DNA of 8,031 bases from Desulfobacterales bacterium. GTDB lineage: Bacteria > Desulfobacterota > Desulfobacteria > Desulfobacterales > 4be13. The DNA lies in contig JAOZRQ010000246.1 in NCBI GenBank assembly GCA_029940115.1, positions 1-8,031 on the forward strand. Reading direction: 5' to 3'. Both the position numbers and the translations under genes were made by a program. Positions 1 through 6,169 of the stretch are shown in pieces; the stretch's first letter is position 1, and each line of letters begins with the position of its first letter. The notes beneath the pieces are model-generated. The model did no database searches. It saw only the letters and a program-made list of their open reading frames with translations, and had not been told where the DNA came from.

Positions 1-1579
1 CCCCCGAACTGGCGGCTATCGCATAAGTCTGGCGGACAAAGGTGGCATGGATCGTATGGCCCGCCTCGACATTCTCGAATGTGTAGATCGTTGTCACGCC
101 CACAGATACGCCATCCACCAAGATATCCGCCACCCGATACCCGACATCCGGAGTCAGGGTGAAGGTGCCATCCTCGCCTGAATTGACCACAACGTCGCCA
201 GCCGGGGCGATGGTGCCGTTCTCTCCGGAACTGGCGGTTATGGTATGGGTCTGGCGGACGAAGGTCGCACGGATCGTATGGTCATCCTTGATGGTCGTGA
301 AGGTGTAGCTCTCCATCGGGCCCACAGATTCGCCGTCTATGAGGACATCTTCCACCTTATACCCGGCATTCGGGGTCAGGGTGAAGGTCTTCTCGGTGCC
401 AGCATTCAGGGTCAGCTCCCCAGTATCGGTGATGCTCCCGTTCTCTCCCGATTCGGCGGTTATCGCATAATGCTTTATGACAAAGGTGGCGTGGATCGTA
501 TGCCCGGCTTGGATATCCGTGAAGGTATAGTTGCTCACCGCACCTGCGGATACGCCATCCACCAGAACATCCGCCACCTCATACCAAGCATCCGGGGTGA
601 TGGAGAAGCTCTTGTTCTCCCCTCCATTCACCAGAACGCCGCCAGCCGGGCTGATACTGCCGTTCTCTCCCGAACTGGCGGTCAGGGTATAAGTTGAAGG
701 GCCGAAGATCACATGGATCCGATGGTCCGCACCGATCTTCTCAAAGGTATAGACGCTCATCGCGCCTAATGACACGCCATCTGTCAAAACATCCTTCACC
801 ACATATCTATCATTCGGAGTCATGGTGAAGGTCTCGCTCTCCCCCTTCTTCACGATGACCGTGCCGGCCGGATTGATGTGTCCGTTCTCTCCCGATGACG
901 CGGTGATCGTGTAGTCCTGTCTAACAAAGGTGACACGGATCTCATGGTCCGCCTGAATATCCGTGAAGGTGTAGGTGCTCAACGCGCCGGCGGACACCCC
1001 GTCTATCAGGACATCCGCCACCTCATACCCCGAATCCGGGGTCATGGTGAAGGTTCTGCCATCGCCCGCATCCATCGCAAAGACGCCGGCCGGGCTGATG
1101 GTTCCGCCATCTCCTGCCGAGGCGCTTATGGCATGATCTTGGTTGCGGAAGGTGACATGAATCGCATGGTTCGCGTCGATGTTCAAGAAGGTGTAGGCGG
1201 TGATCGGGCCTGCGGATACGCCGTCTATCAGCACATCTTTCACCTCATACCCTTCGGCCGGGGTCATCATGAACGTCAGGTGGTCCCCTTCATTCGCCAT
1301 GACGGTGCCGGCTGGATTGATGGTTCCGTTCTCCTCTGCCGAGGCCCTTAGGGTATAATCCTGGCCCCGGAAGGTGACATGGATCGTATGGTCATCGCCG
1401 ACGTTCAAAAAGGTGTAGGCGGTGATCGCACCTGCGGATGCGCCGTCTATCAGCACATCTTCCACCTCATACCCGGCATCCGGGGTGATGATGAATGCCA
1501 TGGCCTTACCTCCGGTGACGACAACCTCACCGTCCGGGCTGATACTGCCGTTCTCCCCTGAGCCGGCGGTTATGGTGTA
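1..1579 (-). repeat. Seven full 222-bp tandem coding repeats plus the start of an eighth
   Basis: Units run 1579-1358, 1357-1136, 1135-914, 913-692, 691-470, 469-248 and 247-26, with an eighth beginning at 25. A landmark with consensus ccgttctc on the plus strand falls at 216, 438, 660, 882, 1104, 1326 and 1548, always exactly 222 bp apart. Each unit encodes 74 residues built on the pattern YTITA-SGENGSI-PAG, then TFTMTPDAGYEV-DVLIDGVSAG, then YTF and a closing HTIHVTFVRQ. This is the divergent InlB B-repeat type, a beta-grasp-like stalk module of surface proteins. No unit has an insertion or deletion, so length is under selection or the array is young or homogenised. Such an array can expand and contract by recombination. 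Confidence 0.93.
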
Positions 1580-2503
1580 ATTCGCGGCGGATGGCGGTGG
1601 GATGAATTCATAAGCCCCCATGTCGAAGCCTTGTCCTTCGGGCCTTGCGTTTCCGTCAAGGTCTGTGTCCGGCGCGGCATCCGATGTGCCCGCGTCCATG
1701 CCGGGCGAGCCGGTGGTGAGATGATAGTCGCCATTCCCCGCATCCGCAAAGAGCGGAAGCGAATCAAGATTGCCGTCCCCCTCATAGCCGCCTTCTATGT
1801 CGGAATAGGTGGCATGAATGCTTCCGCCATCCATCTCAAAGGGGTTGTCCCATACAATGCAGTTGGTCAGGTTGACCACCGCTTCGGACCAAGTCCTTAC
1901 GGAGTGGCTTCCGTTACTGGCGATGGTGCAGTTGACAAGGTTCACGGTTCCCCGGAGCACTTCCACGCCGCTTCCGGCGTTCGCCACATTGTCCACAAAG
2001 AGGCTGTTGATGACGGTGACCTCGCCCGCGTAATTCACGTTCAGCCCCGCCGTGGTGTTGTTTGACGACATGCAGTTGATGAGGGTGGTGGTGTCGGCAT
2101 TCTGGATCGCGATGCCGTACCCGAGGGAATCCTTCACGATGCAGTTCCTGATCTGACCCGATTGAGTATGAAGGGTCCCTTTTGAAACGGTGAATCCGGA
2201 GAAGACCGAATCGGAGACGCCGTTCTTCAGTTCCACATCCACCGAGTCGAACAGGCAATTCTCCGGACCGTTCTCCGACATGATCGTGACTGGCCTGCTG
2301 TTGAAATCGAACACAGCATGGACATCACCGGTGTAGCTTCCGTCCGCGACCAAGATCATATCCCAACTCTTGGCAACGGAAAGTGCGTCCTTGATGGTCG
2401 CTTGATCTGCGGGGACACGAATGATCGCGGCGCCCGCGTCGGTGCCGCTGACAAGTAGTCCCAGCGTGAAAAAGATGGCCATCAGTTTTGTCAGACATTT
2501 CAT
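1..2503 (-). CDS. Secreted beta-helix protein with tandem InlB-type B-repeats (3' end beyond window)
   Basis: An open frame of 834 codons runs without a stop from the ATG at 2503 to the window edge, so the C-terminus is missing. Residues 1 to about 25 form a signal peptide: a basic start, then the hydrophobic stretch LMAIFFTLGLLV. Residues 27 to about 255 hold recurrent short strands with Asn-Cys steps (NCIV, NCMS, NCTI, NCIV), typical of right-handed parallel beta-helix proteins. Residues 259-300 (GDYHL, GSPGMDAG, DTDLDGNARP, DMGAYEF) match the segment that commonly closes such helices in choice-of-anchor-Q proteins. From residue 309 onward come 74-residue B-repeats. The start is supported by a strong Shine-Dalgarno sequence. 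It probably acts at or outside the cell surface as an adhesin or matrix protein; that role is inferred from architecture, and no catalytic residues were recognised. Its promoter side is interrupted by the inserted repeat element at 2522-2719. Confidence 0.85.
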   Translation of the reverse strand, partial: MKCLTKLMAIFFTLGLLVSGTDAGAAIIRVPADQATIKDALSVAKSWDMILVADGSYTGDVHAVFDFNSRPVTIMSENGPENCLFDSVDVELKNGVSDSVFSGFTVSKGTLHTQSGQIRNCIVKDSLGYGIAIQNADTTTLINCMSSNNTTAGLNVNYAGEVTVINSLFVDNVANAGSGVEVLRGTVNLVNCTIASNGSHSVRTWSEAVVNLTNCIVWDNPFEMDGGSIHATYSDIEGGYEGDGNLDSLPLFADAGNGDYHLTTGSPGMDAGTSDAAPDTDLDGNARPEGQGFDMGAYEFIPPPSAANYTITAGSGENGSISPDGEVVVTGGKAMAFIITPDAGYEVEDVLIDGASAGAITAYTFLNVGDDHTIHVTFRGQDYTLRASAEENGTINPAGTVMANEGDHLTFMMTPAEGYEVKDVLIDGVSAGPITAYTFLNIDANHAIHVTFRNQDHAISASAGDGGTISPAGVFAMDAGDGRTFTMTPDSGYEVADVLIDGVSAGALSTYTFTDIQADHEIRVTFVRQDYTITASSGENGHINPAGTVIVKKGESETFTMTPNDRYVVKDVLTDGVSLGAMSVYTFEKIGADHRIHVIFGPSTYTLTASSGENGSISPAGGVLVNGGENKSFSITPDAWYEVADVLVDGVSAGAVSNYTFTDIQAGHTIHATFVIKHYAITAESGENGSITDTGELTLNAGTEKTFTLTPNAGYKVEDVLIDGESVGPMESYTFTTIKDDHTIRATFVRQTHTITASSGENGTIAPAGDVVVNSGEDGTFTLTPDVGYRVADILVDGVSVGVTTIYTFENVEAGHTIHATFVRQTYAIAASSG

Positions 2504-2510
2504 GTTGATC

Positions 2511-2516
2511 TCTCCT
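2511..2516 (-). promoter_or_regulatory. Shine-Dalgarno site of the beta-helix gene
   Basis: AGGAGA lies 7 nt upstream of the ATG at 2503 and fixes that start. Its first three bases fall inside the left 8-bp target duplication (2514-2521) of the inserted element, so the insertion left the ribosome binding site intact but separated it from whatever promoter lay upstream. Confidence 0.8.
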
Positions 2517-2727
2517 TTCTTCTGATTATGACGCTTTTCGGGGAGGCCGCCTGCCCGTGAACGTGAACGTGCACGTGAACTTGAACTTGAACGTGAACTT
2601 GAATGTGAACGTGAACTTGAATGTTCATTTGTGGGCAAGTTCGAGTTCAAGTTCAAGTATAAATTTACGTTCAAGTTCAAGTTCGAGTTCAAGGCCTCCC
2701 CTAAATCCGTTATAATCAGCCTTTCTT
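2514..2727. mobile_element. MITE-like palindromic hexanucleotide element with 27-bp TIRs and 8-bp target duplication
   Basis: The body is 2522-2719 (198 bp). Its ends, 2522-2548 and 2693-2719, are inverted repeats matching at 23 of 27 positions, starting CTGATTAT and ending ATAATCAG, with GGGGAGGCC at the inner edge. The perfect 8-bp direct repeat CCTTTCTT flanks it at 2514-2521 and 2720-2727, the signature of a transposition event. Inside are eleven tandem hexamers of GTGAAC/TTGAAC type (2557-2622), then nine hexamers of the complementary GTTCAA/GTTCGA type (2639-2692), so the interior can also fold back. No transposase is encoded, so movement would need a transposase in trans. An 8-bp duplication fits several IS families and does not identify one. 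The element sits 18 nt upstream of the beta-helix gene start and may influence its transcription. Confidence 0.82.
2557..2692. repeat. Hexanucleotide array and its inverted counterpart
   Basis: Hexamers in uninterrupted phase: GTGAAC, GTGAAC, GTGCAC, GTGAAC, TTGAAC, TTGAAC, GTGAAC, TTGAAT, GTGAAC, GTGAAC, TTGAAT from 2557 to 2622. A 16-nt spacer follows. Then come GTTCGA, GTTCAA, GTTCAA, GTATAA, ATTTAC, GTTCAA, GTTCAA, GTTCGA, GTTCAA from 2639 to 2692. Variation is concentrated at the first and last bases of each unit. Because the unit is six bases long, any one frame reads it as a dipeptide repeat, for example Leu-Glu on the minus strand, though nothing suggests it is translated. Confidence 0.9.
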
Positions 2728-2974
2728 TGGGTGATGAGCGATGGGGTGATGGCTACATCCTCAACACTCCCCAGCCCGAAACTTATCCTCGTTGGTGAGA
2801 AATATCGGGTGGCGATGCGCAGGGCGAGGCTCGATTTTCCCTGTCCCCCGAACCCGTGAACTCGACGATCAGGGGGGAATCGGCCTCGTCGGTCAGGTCT
2901 TCGAGCCAGCCATCCGGGTTCAGCCAGTCATGGATCTCCTGGCCGATGGTCAGCAGGGTCGTCGCATTCTCCTT
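2728..2974 (-). pseudogene. Relic of a CHAT/STAND-NTPase-like gene
   Basis: Two reading frames on the minus strand each hold part of a recognisable protein. The first (2974 down to about 2858, following an in-frame TAG at 2977) gives ATTLLTIGQEIHDWLN, then PDGWLEDL and SPLIVEF, which resembles the beginning of the CHAT-type module in some bacterial CHAT proteins. The second (from 2858 leftward) gives HGFGGQGKSSLALRIATRYF, a clear Walker A P-loop of the NB-ARC/NACHT (STAND) class. Between them the frame changes around 2856-2860, by loss of one base or by a larger deletion that fused the two modules. Neither end has a start, a stop or the rest of the domains, so this is a decayed fragment. The P-loop call is secure as a motif. 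The CHAT assignment is from memory of family sequences and is less sure. Confidence 0.5.
2729..2756. repeat. Short heptanucleotide-like patch beside the inserted element
   Basis: The plus strand reads GGGTGAT, GAGCGAT, then GGGGTGAT and GGCTAC, a degenerate run of about four 7-8-nt units of the GGNCGAT type seen in the other arrays of this window. It abuts the right target duplication of the hexamer element and lies at the decayed end of the CHAT/STAND-like relic. The run is short and could partly be chance. Confidence 0.4.
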
Positions 2975-2976
2975 CT

Positions 2977-3033
2977 AGTTCGTAGTTCCGCCTTTAGGCG
3001 GTGCGACACCGCTTGGAGGCGGAACTACGAACT
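2977..3033. repeat. 57-bp near-perfect palindrome (REP/MITE-like hairpin)
   Basis: Arms 2977-3003 and 3007-3033 (27 bp each) match at 24 of 27 positions around a 3-nt centre. They begin AGTTCGTAGTTCCGCC and end GGCGGAACTACGAACT. The three mismatches lie together in the inner part, where G-U pairing could partly keep the stem in RNA. It lies 35 nt past the stop of the Rpn nuclease gene and ends at the CHAT/STAND relic, so it may stabilise or terminate the nuclease transcript, although no U-tract follows on the minus strand. No target duplication is visible. Intergenic hairpins of this type usually occur in many genomic copies. Confidence 0.85.
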
Positions 3034-3068
3034 GACAAAGACTATGTTGAAACCTCCAGGGCTTTTGT

Positions 3069-4142
3069 TTAATCTTTGTCATCCTGCGAGACAGCCTCCA
3101 GTATCTCCTCGCTGTCTGCCTGGTCCAGCGGCTTGGCGATGCCATTTGGGATCAATTCGCCGCCGCTCGCCGATTGGCCCTTGGCATTCGTCCCTCGCGT
3201 CTCGCCCCATCCGATGACTCCCTTCATCTCCGAGAAGTCCTTGGCGGTCTTGATCGCGTCCTTTATTTTCCTCAAGCGTTCGACATCCTTGATCTTCTGC
3301 ATCTCAGACATGATGTCCAGAACGTCATCCCCGAATTTGAGGCTCAGGCCCAGCTCAATGGCCTCCAGCATCCCTCTCCTGAAGCCGATTCTTTCCCCCG
3401 TGGTAACGTATTGCATTTTCTTCTCCTCCTCATACTGACATATCTCCTGCCAGAAGTCCTCCTCCGCTTCTTCCGGCAGTCTCATTATCCAGTCAATGAA
3501 GCGAAAAATGTTGATAATATCCTCACGTCCGTACCCCCGCTCATAAAGCATTCTGATCAGACGGACCTTCCACCTCTTGCGAGCTTCGGCATCATGGCGG
3601 GTTTCCTGCGTCTTCAGATGGGCCATCACTGCCAAGGCAAACGGATTGTTGCTTTTCTCCAACTCCTCCCATCGTTTCCCGTAGTCAGCCAGTTTCACCA
3701 CAGGAAATTCGATGCTGACCTTGCAACCCCAGAGCTCATGACTGTAACTGTCCGGACGCCACTTGGGTCTTTCGTCCGCCAACACCACCAAGCTTGCCAC
3801 TGGCTTCTCGTAGCGGCCAAAGATGCGGTAATTGTAAACAAATATCCGTTTGGAAAAACCGGACTCATACTGCCCCTGCACCTCCACATGCGTCAGCACC
3901 CATGCTTCATCCCCGTTTTCCCGCCACACCTGCGCTAGTTTGTCTGCAAACCGCCTTCCCAGCTCGGCATCCCGAACCACCTTCTGGAACTCCTTGTCAA
4001 GAAACACATATCCCCTATCCCAGTCGATCTCTTGAGCCACATCCGGGAAGAAAAATGTCACAAAATCACGGAAGTACGTTTCCAGAATGTCCTTCCACGG
4101 ACTGTCATAGTCGTCTGTCTGCTTTTTCTCCTTCTTTTTCAT
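3069..4142 (-). CDS. Rpn-family PD-(D/E)XK nuclease / putative transposase
   Basis: The protein has 357 residues. It matches the family annotated as Rpn recombination-promoting nuclease or putative transposase: a Lys-rich start, then SPWKDILETYFRDFVTFFFP (15-33), YVFLDKEFQKVVRDAE (45-60), the catalytic region FADKL (Asp68) and VLTHVEVQGQ (Glu87, Gln89, the E-x-Q form of the motif), followed by YNYRIF. A helical C-terminal region with the RIGFRRGMLEAIELGLSLKF segment (251-270) is also typical. Such proteins cut DNA and are linked to RecA-independent recombination or defence; substrate is unknown here. A GTG six bases upstream (4148) is possible, but AGAGG lies 9 nt before the ATG at 4142, so that start is preferred. 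Residues from about 307 to the end are not family-like and are encoded by a heptanucleotide array. The gene begins 26 nt after the GTPase stop and is probably co-transcribed with it. Confidence 0.85.
   Translation of the reverse strand: MKKKEKKQTDDYDSPWKDILETYFRDFVTFFFPDVAQEIDWDRGYVFLDKEFQKVVRDAELGRRFADKLAQVWRENGDEAWVLTHVEVQGQYESGFSKRIFVYNYRIFGRYEKPVASLVVLADERPKWRPDSYSHELWGCKVSIEFPVVKLADYGKRWEELEKSNNPFALAVMAHLKTQETRHDAEARKRWKVRLIRMLYERGYGREDIINIFRFIDWIMRLPEEAEEDFWQEICQYEEEKKMQYVTTGERIGFRRGMLEAIELGLSLKFGDDVLDIMSEMQKIKDVERLRKIKDAIKTAKDFSEMKGVIGWGETRGTNAKGQSASGGELIPNGIAKPLDQADSEEILEAVSQDDKD
3127..3218. repeat. Degenerate heptanucleotide palindromic array inside the Rpn gene
   Basis: In continuous 7-nt phase the plus strand reads AGCGGCT, TGGCGAT, GCCATTT, GGGATCA (3127-3154). 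After a short spacer come CCGCTCG, CCGATTG, GCCCTTG, GCATTCG, TCCCTCG, CGTCTCG, CCCCATC, CGATGAC (3163-3218). The first block is of the GGCGAT type and the second of its complement type, as in the array at 5139-5254. It encodes about residues 309-339 of the nuclease (minus strand: GETRGTNAKGQSASGGE within it). It is more diverged than the GTPase copy, which suggests an older insertion. Confidence 0.65.
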
Positions 4143-4174
4143 ATCCACATGCCTCTGTCAATCGTTTATCATCG

Positions 4175-4230
4175 CTGAATGAGCGACGGGTCATGGACGA
4201 TGGGCCCCATTGCCCATCGCCCAATCTCAG
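4175..4230. repeat. Heptanucleotide palindrome forming the GTPase C-terminus
   Basis: On the minus strand 7-mers of type GGGCGAT, GGGCAAT, GGG are followed by the complementary type GCCC, ATCGTCC, ATGACCC, GTCGCTC, giving a fold-back centred on GGGGCCC near 4205. Its ends are CTGAGATTG and CTCATTCAG on that strand, so it starts CTGA and ends TCAG like the hexamer element. It encodes the last residues of the GTPase (about TEIGRWAMGPIVHDPSLIQ), so the native end of that protein has probably been replaced or extended. No direct repeat flanks it. Confidence 0.6.
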
Positions 4231-5138
4231 TGAGCAGCTCCCTGCGCTGGATATCCAAGGGCTGTTCCGCGGTATTCTCCAGGCTCTTCCGCACCGCGTC
4301 CAACTGCTCGTCGGTGTATGCCTCCCATTCTTTCAACAGGGTATGGGTGACTTCTTGGAAGCTCTCCTCAATCTTGGCCGGCATGTCGGCTTTGATCCTT
4401 TCAAACTGATCGGTCACGGATTTCCTGACGCTGTTTTTCAGGAAACTGCCCGCAACCGAGGCCGGCAGTATCTTATGGATGTAGGGAAGATAGCCAGCCA
4501 TGAAACGGATGAGCAGATCCGCGAGAATACCAAAGGGGCCGAACCGGGCAAAGAGGAGCACATCCATGGCGAGCACCGCGAAGGGCGGAATGTTCGAGAA
4601 AACCCCGCCCTGAATCCGTAGTTCCTGGGTGATCTCCATGTGCCAGGGACGGAGCAAGGTCTGGCTTCTCATTCCATAAGTTTCGATGAGACCGCTGATC
4701 TGCTCGCCGGCCGTCTGGGAGCAGGCGAGGAGCATCTCCTCCATCTCCGATTTCAGAATGATTTCCGCCCGGTTTAGGCGATTCTGCAATTCACCGAGGC
4801 TATTGCATGCGTCAAATCCGGCCAGATACGATTCGGCCACGCGGTCCAGTCCGATCGCCGCGTCCCTGAGAAACCGCTCCTGAATCCGCTTCAGCTCGTC
4901 ACGAAATTCCAGCGAAAGCGATTCATGTTTCCGCCGGATATGCGCCTCCCTCTCTCTGACCGCCGCGAGCATCTGCCGGCGTTCCGCCTCGGTTTTGCCC
5001 ATGGCCGCAAGTTCCGTTGAGCACCGGACCTGGGCAAGCTGAATCTGCCGCCTCAATATCTGCACGGCCTTCTCCATCCTGCCGGCCCGCACATTCTCCC
5101 GGATGAACCGGATCAGCGTCGTCTCCAATGACGAAAGA

Positions 5139-5254
5139 CTGATGGCGGCGATGGGCGAGGGGCTATCGGCTATGGGGTCTTGGCCACCCTCCCGCCGCCG
5201 CTCGCCGCTTGCCGCTTGCCCCTCGCCTCTCCCCCCTCGCCCCTCACCCAACAG
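5139..5254. repeat. Heptanucleotide palindromic array inside the GTPase coding region
   Basis: The plus strand gives GCGATGG, GCGAGGG, GCTATCG, GCTATGG, GGTCTTG in 7-nt phase (5148-5182). Then come CCGCTCG, CCGCTTG, CCGCTTG, CCCCTCG, CCTCTCC, CCCCTCG, CCCCTCA (5198-5246). The two blocks are of opposite orientation, so the region can fold back. It starts CTGATGG and ends CCAACAG. It encodes about residues 242-280 (counted from the Met at 5977), a Gly/Glu/Arg/Ala/Ser-rich low-complexity peptide (GEGRGGRGEGQAASG within it) lying between the GTPase domain and the helical stalk, where family members would have an ordinary linker. No flanking target duplication is visible. Confidence 0.8.
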
Positions 5255-6169
5255 ATTCCGAATCACATCGTCAATGACTTGGACCGGCTCCTCTTTTTCA
5301 TGGGGGGCCGCTTCCTTTTTGCCGCTCATCTCGGAATTGATCCTGAGGATGAAGCTCAGGGGATCCGGGTCTGCCCGGTCACGGATGTTGACCATCTCCA
5401 CTGGGACATACTCCCGCCCGATGTTGACCAACTGGCTTCGGATGCCGTTCAGCAGTTCCGCCTGTTGCTGGTCCGAGAGCTCCCCGGAAAGGGCATCGTA
5501 GGTCACGACGGTCATGGCCCGTGTGATTCCTTGGCGGAAGACCCGACCCGAGAGGAATTCCATCTCGGTGTCGGAGAGTTGCTTCGCGGGGGTGACAAAG
5601 AGCACAAGGTCGGATTTCGGAATGATCCGGTAGGTGGTGGCGATGACCGCCTCGTTCACGGAATTGATCCCGGGCGTGTCAAAGAGCGTCAGGCCGGCCA
5701 AGTTTTCCGAGGGCCAGTACAAGATGACCCGCGCGGTCTTTCTGGCAAGTTCGGCCCGTCCCTCAGGGGTGTCCGCGGAGGTGTGCGCCCGGATCTCCGC
5801 CTTGCCCGGATTCGCTATCCTGAGCGGCTCGCCTTCACCTTCGCTCACCTCAAATTCGGTCCCCGCGTCCTTGCCAAGGGGAGAGGATTCCTGGTAAGTC
5901 CTTTTGACGTAAGGGATCACCTCCATGCGTTTCTCCTCTCCATGGCGGATCTCCGTGGGCACGGCGGTGGCCTCCATGATATCCGTGAAGAGGATGTCAT
6001 CTTTGAGAAAGACCGCGTTGATCAGGGAGCCTTGAACTCACCGACAACGGCGATCTTATAGACATCCGTGTTCAAGGCGTCGAGCTCTCGTTGCAATCGG
6101 TCTGAAATGTCGTCATATCCGGCCTGTTTCATAAGGCCGATGGCGGTTCTGAATTGGGTTTTTATCATG

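Larger units (their letters stand above)
4169..6168 (-). pseudogene. Dynamin-like large GTPase, broken by a deletion in its P-loop
   Basis: The first part (ATG at 6168 to TGA at 6022, 48 codons) ends IAVVGEFKAP and stop. The second part, in another frame, continues SLINAVFLKDDILFTDIMEATAVPTEIRHG and stays open to TGA at 4169, followed directly by TAA. Family members read GEFKAGKSSLINA here, so about 10 nt (codons for G-K-S plus one base) are missing after AAG GC at 6029. Restoring 10 nt gives exactly 670 codons. Counted from the internal Met at 5977, later features are the G3 motif DTPG (100-103), a poor G4 region (VVTYDAL, 158-163, lacking the usual K), a repeat-derived insert (242-280), a helical stalk (about 285-445), a hydrophobic membrane-contact segment (about 463-500) and a helical C-terminus. 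Such proteins remodel membranes. This copy lacks the nucleotide-binding lysine in any frame, so it is probably inactive. No clear Shine-Dalgarno precedes 6168. Confidence 0.85.

Noticed and set aside
245..1561. Plus-strand open frames with repeats such as YxDIRHLIPxIRGxGE
   Set aside because: The apparent protein repeat is only the reverse reading of the 222-bp B-repeat units, which make sense on the minus strand with a signal peptide and a Shine-Dalgarno site.
2557..2692. CRISPR array
   Set aside because: Units are contiguous 6-mers without unique spacers of constant length, and there is no leader or cas gene.
2640..2700. Sigma-70 promoter inside the hexamer element driving the beta-helix gene
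   Set aside because: TATACT on the minus strand resembles a -10 box and TTGAAC resembles a -35 box, but the available spacings are 7, 13 or 19 nt, none close to 17.
3033..3081. 9-bp inverted repeat TGACAAAGA/TCTTTGTCA around the Rpn stop codon as a terminator
   Set aside because: The loop is over 30 nt, there is no U-tract, and the arms are AT-rich; it may be chance.
2792..3217. Plus-strand open frame of 141 codons between the element and the Rpn gene
   Set aside because: It runs through the 57-bp palindrome and the antisense of the CHAT/STAND relic and shows no family motif.
3174..4621. Plus-strand open frames of 254 and 275 codons opposite the Rpn gene and the GTPase 3' end
   Set aside because: They overlap confidently assigned minus-strand genes, cross gene boundaries and have low-complexity, Pro/Ser/His-rich content typical of antisense frames.
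6022..6033. Programmed ribosomal frameshift joining the two GTPase frames
   Set aside because: The Walker A codons are absent from the DNA, there is no slippery heptamer, and a one- or two-base shift would not restore the motif.
5180..6061. Long plus-strand open frame (293 codons) opposite the GTPase
   Set aside because: It is the antisense shadow of a family-recognisable minus-strand gene, has no family-like motifs and includes the repeat array.
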